From the NCBI GenBank assembly GCA_903916135.1, contig CAIWVT010000632.1:1-8985 (forward strand): a stretch of DNA of 8,985 nt, given 5' to 3'. Below the pieces are notes generated by a model. That model searched no databases and was not told the origin of the DNA. It saw only the letters and a list, made by a program, of their open reading frames with translations. This document shows, piece by piece, positions 1 to 6,942 of this stretch. This stretch comes from an uncultured bacterium (lineage in GTDB: Bacteria > Bacteroidota > Bacteroidia > Bacteroidales > CAIWKO01). The position numbers were made by a program, and so were the translations under genes. The first letter of the stretch is position 1. Each line of letters begins with the position of its first letter.

Positions 1-342
1 GAAACCAACCACATTGTTCTGATTGGTGGCAATCGGGTCTTTGATGGAGCGTGGCACCGAACCCAATGCGGCTTGGTGCATCACATAATCTATGCCTCTA
101 CAGGCTTGCAGGCATTGCGCAGCATCCACGATGTCGCCCTCTATAAATTCCACGTTGGGAAGGCTCAAGAAAGGAGTTATATTGTGTTTGAAACCTGTAG
201 AAAGATTGTCTAAAATGCGTATGGAGTCAGCGCGATGCTTCACTAAATATTCCACGATGTTGGAGCCAATGAAACCGGCACCTCCCGTAACCAAGAAACT
301 GCTTTGGGAAATATCCTCAGTATGATACGCAGATTCGTACAT
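1..342 (-). CDS. tviC: TviC/WbpP-type UDP-N-acetylhexosamine 4-epimerase, N-terminal 114 residues (cut by window edge)
   Basis: This is an extended short-chain dehydrogenase/reductase that in characterised relatives interconverts the gluco and galacto forms of UDP-GlcNAc or UDP-GlcNAcA, using bound NAD(H) in the cytoplasm. The visible part starts with a short N-terminal extension, then the Rossmann loop GGAGFIGSN (residues 20-28), D45 at the end of strand 2, GDI at 69-71, and the segment HQAALGSVPRSIKDP (89-103). That last segment is very close to what I recall of Pseudomonas WbpP and Salmonella TviC, and it separates the protein from GalE. The frame stays open to base 1, so about two thirds of the protein (catalytic YxxxK included) lies outside. 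The ATG at 342-340 directly abuts the rfbB stop codon with no spacer, which suggests translational coupling. Whether the substrate is the neutral sugar or the uronate cannot be read from this fragment. Confidence 0.88.
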   Translation of the reverse strand, partial: MYESAYHTEDISQSSFLVTGGAGFIGSNIVEYLVKHRADSIRILDNLSTGFKHNITPFLSLPNVEFIEGDIVDAAQCLQACRGIDYVMHQAALGSVPRSIKDPIATNQNNVVGF

Positions 343-1398
343 CTAACGTTGGTTGTATTGTTGTTCGTAGTATTTCAAGTAGTCGCCGCTCGTGATGTTG
401 GTGAGCCATGCTGAATTCGCCAGATACCAATCCACGGTTTTAGCGAGGCCTTCCTCGAATTGTAGGGAGGGTTTCCAGCCCAAGTCGCGTGTTAGTTTGG
501 TGGAGTCTATGGCATAGCGCAAATCGTGACCTGCGCGGTCTTTCACGTAGGTGATTAATTGTGCCGATGTGCCCGGGTTTCTACCCAATTTGTCGTCCAT
601 AATTTTGCAGAGCAGATGCACCAAATCAATGTTTTTCCATTCGTTGTAGCCGCCGATATTATAGGTTTCGCCATTCACACCTTTATGAAAAATGACGTCA
701 ATAGCCCGCGCATGGTCCACCACATAGAGCCAATCGCGGACGTTTTCGCCTTTTCCATATACGGGGAGCGGCTTGTTGGTGATGATATTATGAATCATGA
801 GGGGGATTAACTTCTCGGGGAAATGGTTAGGACCGTAGTTGTTGGAACAATTGGACACCACGATGGGCAATCCGTAGGTATGGAAATAGGCTCTCACCAA
901 ATGGTCGGAGCTTGCTTTGGAGGCGGAATAGGGACTGCGAGGGTCGTAGGCGGTTTCCTCAACAAAGAAACCCTCCTCCCCTAACGAGCCATACACCTCA
1001 TCGGTGGAAATATGATAGAAACGTTTGTCGGTTTCATTGTCTTTCCAAATAGCACGTGCAGCATTTAACAGCGTTACTGTGCCGATGATATTGGTAGTAA
1101 CAAACTCCATAGGATTGGATATGGAGCGGTCCACATGGGATTCAGCCGCCAAATGGATGACGCCATCGAATTGATATTGTTGAAAGAGCTTTTGAATGAA
1201 CTCGCCATCGGTGATGTCGCCTTTAACAAAGGTATAATTTGGGGCGTTTTCCACATCGGTGAGATTTTGGAGGTTGCCCGCGTAGGTGAGTTTGTCGAGG
1301 TTGACAATGGTGTAATCGGGATAGGAATTGACAAAAAGGCGCACCACATGCGAGCCAATGAAACCAGCTCCGCCGGTTATTAATACAGTTTTTTTCAT
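343..1398 (-). CDS. rfbB: dTDP-glucose 4,6-dehydratase
   Basis: RfbB removes water from dTDP-D-glucose to give dTDP-4-keto-6-deoxy-D-glucose, the branch point to dTDP-rhamnose and to several amino-deoxysugars. At 351 residues it is the normal family length. Seen in the protein: the NAD-binding loop GGAGFIGSH (9-17), the LDKLTYAGNL segment (34-43) typical of RfbB, HLAAESHVDRS (82-92), the catalytic T-D-E triad at 132-134 (STDEVYG), the YSASK pair Y157/K161, and NNYGP with RDWLYV further on. Together these separate it from the epimerases on either side. It starts 12 nt after the galE stop, behind an AT-rich leader with no Shine-Dalgarno sequence. The usual partners rfbA, rfbC and rfbD are not in the window, so they must lie elsewhere or the intermediate is used for another deoxysugar. 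Confidence 0.96.
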   Translation of the reverse strand: MKKTVLITGGAGFIGSHVVRLFVNSYPDYTIVNLDKLTYAGNLQNLTDVENAPNYTFVKGDITDGEFIQKLFQQYQFDGVIHLAAESHVDRSISNPMEFVTTNIIGTVTLLNAARAIWKDNETDKRFYHISTDEVYGSLGEEGFFVEETAYDPRSPYSASKASSDHLVRAYFHTYGLPIVVSNCSNNYGPNHFPEKLIPLMIHNIITNKPLPVYGKGENVRDWLYVVDHARAIDVIFHKGVNGETYNIGGYNEWKNIDLVHLLCKIMDDKLGRNPGTSAQLITYVKDRAGHDLRYAIDSTKLTRDLGWKPSLQFEEGLAKTVDWYLANSAWLTNITSGDYLKYYEQQYNQR

Positions 1399-1410
1399 AA
1401 CAATATATTT

Positions 1411-2433
1411 TTAGTTTTTCTTTTCAGATAATTTGAGTTCCCAGTTCCAGGCAGAGCGCATCATGTCGTCGAGTCCTTTTTCGGCTTTCCATCCCAAGAC
1501 TGTGTTGGCTAAATGTGTATCTGCCCAAATTTTTTCTACATCTCCCGCCCTACGTTCCACGATTTTATAATTTAGTTTTCGTCCTGAAACGCGTTCGAAA
1601 GCCTGTATGGCTTCCAAAACAGAATATCCCGTGCCGGTGCCCAGATTAAAGACTTCGCAGGGCGCATCATTCTTTTTCTCCATCAATCTCGAAAGAGCCA
1701 ATACATGTGCTTTTGCCAAATCCACCACGTGAATATAATCGCGGATACATGTACCGTCGGGGGTGTCGTAATCGTTTCCAAACACCTGCAAACAATCGCG
1801 TTTTCCGATGGTGGTTTGGGTGATGAACGGGACGAGGTTATTTGGGATGCCGATGGGCAATTCGCCAATCAAAGCCGACTCGTGTGCTCCAATGGGGTTG
1901 AAATATCGCAGCATGATAGCCTTCAGTGGGCTTGCTTTGATGGTATCGGAGATAATATCCTCCGCAATTTGTTTGGTGTTGCCATAAGGCGATAAAGCTT
2001 TCTGAATAGCAGCTTTCTCGTCCACGGGAAGGGTTTCCGGTTGTCCATATACGGTGCACGATGAGGAAAACACGAGGGTGTTGACATCAAATTCCTGCAT
2101 CGTATTCAACAGATTCACCAGCGAAAACAGGTTATTATGATAATATTTGAGCGGCAGCTTGGTGGATTCGCCCACCGCTTTGAAGGCGGCGAAATGTATG
2201 ACTCCGACGATGTCGGGATGTTTCGCGAATAACGCTTTGGTTTGAGCTGCATCTGCTAAATCTATTTGTTCAAACACAGGTCGGATAGCAGTGATTTCTT
2301 TGATGGCATCCACCACATCGGCAAAGGAATTGGATAAATTGTCGGCAATAACGACTTCAAATCCGTGTTGCTGTAGCTCAACGATGGTGTGAGCGCCAAT
2401 ATATCCCGTGCCTCCGGTTACCAGTATCTTCAT
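1411..2433 (-). CDS. galE: UDP-glucose 4-epimerase
   Basis: GalE interconverts UDP-glucose and UDP-galactose (some members also the N-acetyl forms) with a bound NAD cofactor. The 340-residue length is standard. Motifs in order: GGTGYIGAH (7-15), HFAAFKAVGES (80-90), SSSCTVYG (123-130) carrying the catalytic serine/threonine region, YGNTK with Y150 and K154, LRYFNPIGAH (175-184), PNNLVPFI (197-204), GTCIRDYIHVVDLA (227-240) and NLGTGTGYSV (263-272). These are the classic GalE set and differ from the TviC/WbpP signature in the last gene of the operon. The gene starts three bases after the tviB-like stop codon and is followed 12 nt later by rfbB. In this setting it most likely supplies galactose or GalNAc units for the polysaccharide. 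Substrate choice between Glc and GlcNAc is not decided by what I can see. Confidence 0.95.
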   Translation of the reverse strand: MKILVTGGTGYIGAHTIVELQQHGFEVVIADNLSNSFADVVDAIKEITAIRPVFEQIDLADAAQTKALFAKHPDIVGVIHFAAFKAVGESTKLPLKYYHNNLFSLVNLLNTMQEFDVNTLVFSSSCTVYGQPETLPVDEKAAIQKALSPYGNTKQIAEDIISDTIKASPLKAIMLRYFNPIGAHESALIGELPIGIPNNLVPFITQTTIGKRDCLQVFGNDYDTPDGTCIRDYIHVVDLAKAHVLALSRLMEKKNDAPCEVFNLGTGTGYSVLEAIQAFERVSGRKLNYKIVERRAGDVEKIWADTHLANTVLGWKAEKGLDDMMRSAWNWELKLSEKKN

Positions 2434-2436
2434 TGC

Positions 2437-3732
2437 TTATAAACTCCAATAGGCTAAGCCAATTATTTTTCCGCGAAAGATACCTTTCACATCAACCAAA
2501 ATACATTTTTCGGCTGCCAAGTTCAAGAAATATTCCTGCTGTAAGTCAGCATAATCGTTATGGGAAACGGCAACAATAATAGCGTCATACTTTCCGCTTG
2601 GTTTTTCCACTATATCGAAGCCATATTCGTGTTTCACCTCTTTTGTATTGGCGAAAGGATCCACCACGTCAACGTTTAATCCATAAGTCTTCAGTTCACT
2701 CACCACGTCAGCAACTCTCGAATTTCGGATGTCGGAGACGTTTTCCTTAAACGTAACACCCATCACTAATATGCGCGAACTCAACACATTTTTGCCTGTG
2801 GCGATAATTTTCTTGACTGTTTGTTTTGCAATATAAAAACCCATAGAATCATTGACAAAACGCCCCGAATTTATGATCTGCGCGTGATAGCGGAACTCCT
2901 TGGCTTTATAGGTGAGATAGTACGGGTCAACGCCTATGCAGTGTCCGCCTACCAAGCCCGGGTAGAACTTTAAGAAGTTCCATTTGGTTCCTGCCGCTTC
3001 CAACACTTCAAAGGTATTAATGCCCATACGGTTGAAAATGATAGACAATTCGTTCATCAAGGCAATGTTCACATCGCGCTGTGTGTTTTCAATGATTTTC
3101 GCTGATTCGGCAACCTTAATGCAGGAAGCTCTGTGCACTCCGGCTATCACCACGAGTTCATACACTTTTGCCACGATGTCTAAGGATTCGTCGTCGCAGC
3201 CCGACACCACTTTGGTGATGGTAGTAATGGTATGGTCTTTGTCGCCCGGGTTAATGCGTTCGGGAGAAAAGCCTACCTTGAAGTCTTCAATGAATTTTAA
3301 TCCTGATACCTCTTCCAAGATAGGGATACAATCTTCTTCGGTGCAGCCCGGATACACGGTGGATTCATACACGACGTAATCGCCTTTTTTCAATACTTTC
3401 CCCACGGTGCGTGTCGCTGCCAACAAAGGTTTCAAATCGGGCAGGTTATGATTATCAATCGGTGTAGGCACGGCTACAATATGGAAGGTGGCTTCTTTCA
3501 GGTCGTCAACTTTTGCGGTGAAAAGAATATCGCATCCTTCGAAAGCCGAAGCAGGAAGCTCCTCGCTCGGGTCCATATTGTTCTTCATCATTTCAACGCG
3601 ATCCTCTTTTATGTCGAAACCTATAACCTGAATTTTTTTTGCAAACTCCAATGCAATAGGCAATCCAACATATCCCAATCCGATGACGGATAATTTTGTT
3701 TGTTTTGCTAATAATTGTTCGTAAAGATTCAT
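2437..3732 (-). CDS. tviB: UDP-N-acetylhexosamine 6-dehydrogenase, TviB/WbpO type
   Basis: This NAD-dependent four-electron dehydrogenase oxidises C6 of UDP-GlcNAc or UDP-GalNAc to the carboxylate, giving UDP-GlcNAcA or UDP-GalNAcA. The three domains of the UDP-sugar dehydrogenase superfamily are all visible: an N-terminal Rossmann domain with GLGYVG (18-23), VPTPI (88-92) and YESTVYPGCTEE (122-133); the central domain with FSPERINPGD (155-164) and ENTQRDVNIALMNEL (215-229); the catalytic cysteine C265 in GGHCIGVDPYYL; and a C-terminal nucleotide-binding domain with MGVTFKEN (324-331). The YPGCTEE and INPGDK stretches match Salmonella TviB closely as I remember it, better than the glucose-type Ugd or the WbpA group. 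Length (431) is complete. It lies 15 nt after the WbpB-like gene and 3 nt before galE, and is the likely source of the uronic acid used by WbpB, WbpE and WbpD. Confidence 0.93.
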   Translation of the reverse strand: MNLYEQLLAKQTKLSVIGLGYVGLPIALEFAKKIQVIGFDIKEDRVEMMKNNMDPSEELPASAFEGCDILFTAKVDDLKEATFHIVAVPTPIDNHNLPDLKPLLAATRTVGKVLKKGDYVVYESTVYPGCTEEDCIPILEEVSGLKFIEDFKVGFSPERINPGDKDHTITTITKVVSGCDDESLDIVAKVYELVVIAGVHRASCIKVAESAKIIENTQRDVNIALMNELSIIFNRMGINTFEVLEAAGTKWNFLKFYPGLVGGHCIGVDPYYLTYKAKEFRYHAQIINSGRFVNDSMGFYIAKQTVKKIIATGKNVLSSRILVMGVTFKENVSDIRNSRVADVVSELKTYGLNVDVVDPFANTKEVKHEYGFDIVEKPSGKYDAIIVAVSHNDYADLQQEYFLNLAAEKCILVDVKGIFRGKIIGLAYWSL

Positions 3733-3747
3733 GATGTGCTATTTATA

Positions 3748-4800
3748 TTATTTTTGTTTTTTAAAGTTTATATCGCGAACGGCATAGATTCGCTCGATGA
3801 TTTCCACCACTTTCAATCCTTCGAGGGCATTGGTGGTGATGCTTGTTCTGCCTTTCAATGTTTCAATCACATTTTCGATGATAAAATGATGGTTTGCGGC
3901 AGATCCTTTGTAAGCGCCGTAGTCATTGGCAGGGTTTGCGGCGGCAATTTCGGGGAGTGTATAGTCTTTGATATGGCAATAATCTATCTCGTTCATGTAT
4001 TGCCCGCCAATTTTTATGGTTCCGTTGGAGCCGACCATGGTGATGCTGCTTTCGAGATTTTGATTCCACACCGAGGTGGAATAGTTCAAACAGCCGATAC
4101 CGCCGTTGATGAATTTGAAGTTTACAAAACCTGAATCTTCGAAATCAGTAAGGTCTTGATGATTGTTGTCGGCAAAAACGCCTTGGATGTTATCAATATC
4201 GCCAAAGAGCCAGTACATGATGTCAATGAAGTGCGAGAATTGGGTAAACAAAGTGCCGCCATCTAAGGCTTGATCGCCCTTCCAGTTTCCTTTTTTATAA
4301 TAGCGTTCGTCCCGATTCCAATAGCAATTCAGTTGCACCAGATAGATGTCGCCCAATATCTTTTTTTCGATGACATCTTTTATCCACACAGATGGGGGTG
4401 AATAACGATTTTGCATCACTAAAAAGAGATGTTTGGACACTTGCAGGCTTTTGTAAATGACTTGCTCAACCGATGATTTGGTTAAACCCATAGGTTTTTC
4501 GCAGACCACATGTTTGAAAGCATTCAAGGATTTAAAGGTATGGTCCACATGCAAACCGTTAGGCGTGCAAACGTTCACCACATCTATATCCAAACCGGCT
4601 GCAAGCATCTCTTCAATAGTTCTAAAAAAAGGAACATCAAACGCTTCTATTCCCAATTCCGCTTTGGGTTTTATGTCGCAGAGGGCTATCAATTCGGCTT
4701 CGGGATTGCGCACAATCATCTCGGCATGACGTTTGCCAATGTGACCACAGCCAACCACCGCGAATTTTATTTTTTTATTTTCTGATTTAATTTTCACCAT
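3748..4800 (-). CDS. wbpB: Gfo/Idh/MocA-family UDP-GlcNAcA 3-dehydrogenase (WbpB/WlbA-like)
   Basis: The likely reaction is oxidation of C3 of UDP-2-acetamido-2-deoxy-glucuronate to the 3-keto sugar; in characterised relatives the reduced cofactor is recycled with 2-oxoglutarate and the step is coupled to the WbpE/WlbC aminotransferase. The 350-residue protein has the Gfo/Idh/MocA layout: Rossmann domain with VVGCGHIGKRH (15-25) and D42 after strand 2, VNVCTPNGLHVDH (75-87), the family EKP motif with K102, then the substrate domain with YWNRDERYY (160-168), ALDGGTLFTQFSHFIDIMYW (178-197) and candidate catalytic H190. The WNR...YY...W.G..ALDGG block is typical of the WlbA group and, with the wbpD and wbpE homologues in the same operon, supports the assignment. 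It starts 12 nt after the small cysteine-rich gene. The family is large, so substrate rests on context. Confidence 0.86.
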   Translation of the reverse strand: MVKIKSENKKIKFAVVGCGHIGKRHAEMIVRNPEAELIALCDIKPKAELGIEAFDVPFFRTIEEMLAAGLDIDVVNVCTPNGLHVDHTFKSLNAFKHVVCEKPMGLTKSSVEQVIYKSLQVSKHLFLVMQNRYSPPSVWIKDVIEKKILGDIYLVQLNCYWNRDERYYKKGNWKGDQALDGGTLFTQFSHFIDIMYWLFGDIDNIQGVFADNNHQDLTDFEDSGFVNFKFINGGIGCLNYSTSVWNQNLESSITMVGSNGTIKIGGQYMNEIDYCHIKDYTLPEIAAANPANDYGAYKGSAANHHFIIENVIETLKGRTSITTNALEGLKVVEIIERIYAVRDINFKKQK

Positions 4801-4812
4801 AATAGTTTAGGT

Positions 4813-5073
4813 TTATTCACAAGAGGTACAGGTTAATGTTCCATTTGTGCAATTTAAAATTGCGGAATCACGATAACTTTCCGCATCGCTTTTTCCACAT
4901 GCTTTCAGGAGATTGTCCATATTTGTTGTCAAAAATGCACTATTGCAATTCATGTCGTGCATGGCTCTGCAATATTCTTCCTTCATGATTTTACAATTAT
5001 CACACCCAGATTTAGCACAACGGGTGAAAATAATGAGCGCGAGAAAAATAGGTACTATCAATAGTCTTTTCAT
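4813..5073 (-). CDS. Small exported cysteine-rich protein of unknown function, possible lipoprotein
   Basis: I do not recognise this 86-residue protein. Residues 1-18 form a signal-like segment: basic MKR, then a hydrophobic run (LLIVPIFLALIIF). C19 follows and could be a lipidation site, but arginine at -1 (FTRC) is a poor lipobox, so plain export or an uncleaved anchor is also possible. The rest holds eight more cysteines at 24, 27, 35, 43, 59, 75, 82 and 85, with a CxxC pair at each end and spacings of 7, 7, 15, 15 and 6 between. That suits disulphides in an extracytoplasmic protein, or metal binding. It sits between the wbpD and wbpB homologues, starting 3 nt after one stop and ending 12 nt before the next start, so it is very probably co-transcribed and translated. 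No role in sugar-nucleotide synthesis is implied by its sequence. Confidence 0.72.
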   Translation of the reverse strand: MKRLLIVPIFLALIIFTRCAKSGCDNCKIMKEEYCRAMHDMNCNSAFLTTNMDNLLKACGKSDAESYRDSAILNCTNGTLTCTSCE

Positions 5074-5076
5074 GGT

Positions 5077-5652
5077 TTATATTTTTGAAACATTGCCATT
5101 TTCTAACTTATATTTGTCATGGCTTTCCTCACATTCTGCAACGCCTTCCGCATTAAAATGCAAACGATGACCAAATTCGCTAATCCAACCGATTTGTTTG
5201 GCGGGATTTCCGACCACCAAGGCAAAAGGCAGAACCTCTTTGGTTACAACGGCACCTGCGCCGATGAAAGCGTATTCGCCAATATTATGTCCACAAACGA
5301 TGGTGGCATTGGCACCGATAGACGCTCCTTTTTTCACAATGGTCTTCATGTATTGATCTTTGCGAATCACAGCGCTGCGCGGATTAATCACATTGGTAAA
5401 AACCATAGAAGGACCTAAAAACACATCGTCTTCGCAGATAACGCCCGTGTAGAGCGAAACATTATTTTGGATTTTCACATTGCTGCCCAAAACCACCCCG
5501 GGCGACACCACCACATTTTGTCCGATGTTGCAGTTTTCGCCAATCTCGCAATTCGACATGATATGCGTGAAATGCCATATCTTGGTTCCGTTGCCAATAA
5601 TACAACCCGAATCAACAATAGCGCTTTCGTGTGCAAAATATGTTTTTTCCAT
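5077..5652 (-). CDS. wbpD: UDP-2-acetamido-3-amino-2,3-dideoxy-glucuronate N-acetyltransferase (WbpD/WlbB)
   Basis: The enzyme transfers acetyl from acetyl-CoA to the 3-amino group made by WbpE, giving UDP-2,3-diacetamido-2,3-dideoxy-glucuronate. I place the start at the ATG at 5652-5650 (191 residues, MEKTYFAHE) rather than a TTG two codons upstream, since ATG is used by all neighbours. The protein is a left-handed beta-helix of hexapeptide repeats: IGNGTKIWHFTHIM, IGENCNIGQNVVV, VKIQNNVSLYTGV, then the loop NVINPRSAVIRKDQY typical of WbpD/WlbB, and VKKGASIGANATIVCG followed by IGEYAFIGAGAVVTKEV and ALVVGNPAKQIGW. The final helical tail after GWISEFG is where these proteins usually end. It follows the aminotransferase gene by 21 nt and precedes the cysteine-rich gene by 3 nt. 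Confidence 0.93.
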   Translation of the reverse strand: MEKTYFAHESAIVDSGCIIGNGTKIWHFTHIMSNCEIGENCNIGQNVVVSPGVVLGSNVKIQNNVSLYTGVICEDDVFLGPSMVFTNVINPRSAVIRKDQYMKTIVKKGASIGANATIVCGHNIGEYAFIGAGAVVTKEVLPFALVVGNPAKQIGWISEFGHRLHFNAEGVAECEESHDKYKLENGNVSKI

Positions 5653-5673
5653 AACCAAAGAATCTTCGATGTG

Positions 5674-6804
5674 TTATTGATTAATAAATTCTAATACCGA
5701 CGAAGTGATGTGCTGCAATTGCTCTTCATCAAGCTCGGTGTGCATTGGCAGTGAGAAAACTGTTTTGCACAACATTTCTGTTACGGGAAAATCACCCTCT
5801 TTGTAGCGCGGGTCGAGATAGGCTTTTTGCAGATGTAAAGGAACGGGATAATAAATCATGGCAGGGACTTCTTTAGTTGCTAAAAACTCTACCAACTTAA
5901 ACCTATCCACGTCAGTAGTAACCAAAGTATATTGATGAAACACATGATTGGAGTTTTTGAATCGTGCAGGCGTCTTTAATTTAGGATGATTTGCAAAAGC
6001 CTTATCATAGAAATCGGCTGCCTTTTGGCGTTGAGCGATATACTCGTCAAGATGCTTTAGTTTGATATCCAAAATAGCTGCTTGGATGCTATCCAAACGT
6101 GAATTCACGCCGATCATATCATGATAATACCGAACGGTCATACCATGATTCACAATTTGACGGAGTTTCAATGCCAAATCATCATCATTGGTAAACACAG
6201 CCCCACCATCGCCATAACATCCTAAGTTTTTCGAAGGGAAGAAAGATGTGCAGCCCACTATGCTGATAGTTCCCGCTTTTTTCTTCGTGCCATCTTTAAA
6301 GAAATAATCGGCACCTATTGCCTGACAGTTATCTTCAATGATGTGCAGATGGTATTTCTCAGCAATGTCCATGATAGCTTCCATATCGGAAGCTTGTCCG
6401 AACAAATGAACAGGGACAATCGCTTTGGTTTTTGGTGTTACGGCACGTTCGATAGCTTTCGGATCTATATTGAAAGTGTCAGGGTCAACATCCACCAAAA
6501 CAGGTGTCAATCCCAACAAGGCTATGACTTCTGCGGTAGCTATAAAGGTGAATGACGTGGTGATTACCTCATCGCCGGGTTGCAAACCCAACGCCATCAT
6601 CGAAACTTGAAGAGCATCGGTGCCATTGGCACAAGGGATAACATGTTTTACACCAAGATACGTCTCAAGGTTTTTTTGAAATCTGTTGACCGCGGGTCCA
6701 TTGATAAATGCAGTGGAATCCATCACTTCAATCACGGCAGCATCTATTTCGGGTTTAATTTTTTCGTATTGACTTTTCAGGTCAACCATATTGATTTTAC
6801 GCAT
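5674..6804 (-). CDS. wbpE: PLP-dependent UDP-3-keto-GlcNAcA aminotransferase (WbpE/WlbC, DegT/DnrJ/EryC1 family)
   Basis: First gene of the operon. Its likely job is transfer of an amino group from glutamate to C3 of the 3-keto sugar nucleotide made by WbpB; the 2-oxoglutarate released feeds cofactor recycling by WbpB. The 376-residue protein shows the fold-type I DegT family set: MVDLKSQY at the N-terminus, NGPAVNRFQ (35-43), CANGTDALQ (58-66) for phosphate binding, TSFTFIATAE (83-92), PVHLFGQ (131-137), EDNCQAIGA with D158 contacting the PLP ring nitrogen, and SFFPSKNLGCYGDGGA with K192 as the Schiff-base lysine. The C-terminal part has MIYYPVPLHLQKAY and SLPMHTEL, both common in the family. 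Specificity is inferred from the linked wbpB and wbpD homologues; other DegT enzymes make different amino sugars. A Bacteroidota-type promoter lies about 40 nt upstream. Confidence 0.9.
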   Translation of the reverse strand: MRKINMVDLKSQYEKIKPEIDAAVIEVMDSTAFINGPAVNRFQKNLETYLGVKHVIPCANGTDALQVSMMALGLQPGDEVITTSFTFIATAEVIALLGLTPVLVDVDPDTFNIDPKAIERAVTPKTKAIVPVHLFGQASDMEAIMDIAEKYHLHIIEDNCQAIGADYFFKDGTKKKAGTISIVGCTSFFPSKNLGCYGDGGAVFTNDDDLALKLRQIVNHGMTVRYYHDMIGVNSRLDSIQAAILDIKLKHLDEYIAQRQKAADFYDKAFANHPKLKTPARFKNSNHVFHQYTLVTTDVDRFKLVEFLATKEVPAMIYYPVPLHLQKAYLDPRYKEGDFPVTEMLCKTVFSLPMHTELDEEQLQHITSSVLEFINQ

Positions 6805-6843
6805 ACTATATAATTTGTTTTAGAATCGGTTAAATAATTTTTG

Positions 6844-6872
6844 CAAAGATAAATCTTTATAACTAAAATAAA
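6844..6872 (-). promoter_or_regulatory. Predicted Bacteroidota promoter of the sugar-nucleotide operon
   Basis: Read on the minus strand, 6851-6844 is TATCTTTG, a perfect fit to the Bacteroidota -7 consensus TAnnTTTG. TTTA at 6872-6869, 17 nt further upstream, is a fair -33 element. Transcription would begin near 6838, giving a leader of about 35 nt before the wbpE start. The -7 box overlaps a small inverted repeat (AAAGAT-AA-ATCTTT, 6845-6858). Consensus match only; no start site is shown. Confidence 0.55.
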
Positions 6873-6916
6873 GCGATAATATGTATATCTTTACACCAAA
6901 ATTTTTAGAAAAAGAG

Positions 6917-6924
6917 TATTTTTG
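6917..6924 (+). promoter_or_regulatory. Predicted -7 box of the rsmI promoter
   Basis: TATTTTTG fits TAnnTTTG and lies 18 nt before the rsmI ATG, which would give a leader of only about 12-14 nt. The sequence 19-24 nt upstream (around TTTAC, 6890-6894) is a weak -33 match. No Shine-Dalgarno sequence precedes the ATG, as is usual in this phylum. The alternative is a promoter farther up, near the similar ATATCTTTA at 6885-6893. Confidence 0.4.
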
Positions 6925-6942
6925 TCGAATTAAAACTTCATC

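Noticed and set aside
263..1365. A 14-bp identical stretch (GAGCCAATGAAACC) at 263-276 and 1352-1365.
   Set aside because: It encodes the same Rossmann loop (GFIGS) in two paralogous enzymes, tviC and rfbB, which explains the match without a mobile or regulatory repeat.
3715..4134. A 139-codon plus-strand open frame opposite the wbpB-like gene, and similar plus-strand frames across 1-6800.
   Set aside because: They lie antisense to genes with full family motifs, show no recognisable domain, and have no promoter or spacing signals of their own.
5653..5658. A TTG start two codons upstream of the wbpD-like ATG.
   Set aside because: The ATG at 5652-5650 gives the expected N-terminus of the family, and every other complete gene here starts with ATG; the TTG adds only two residues.
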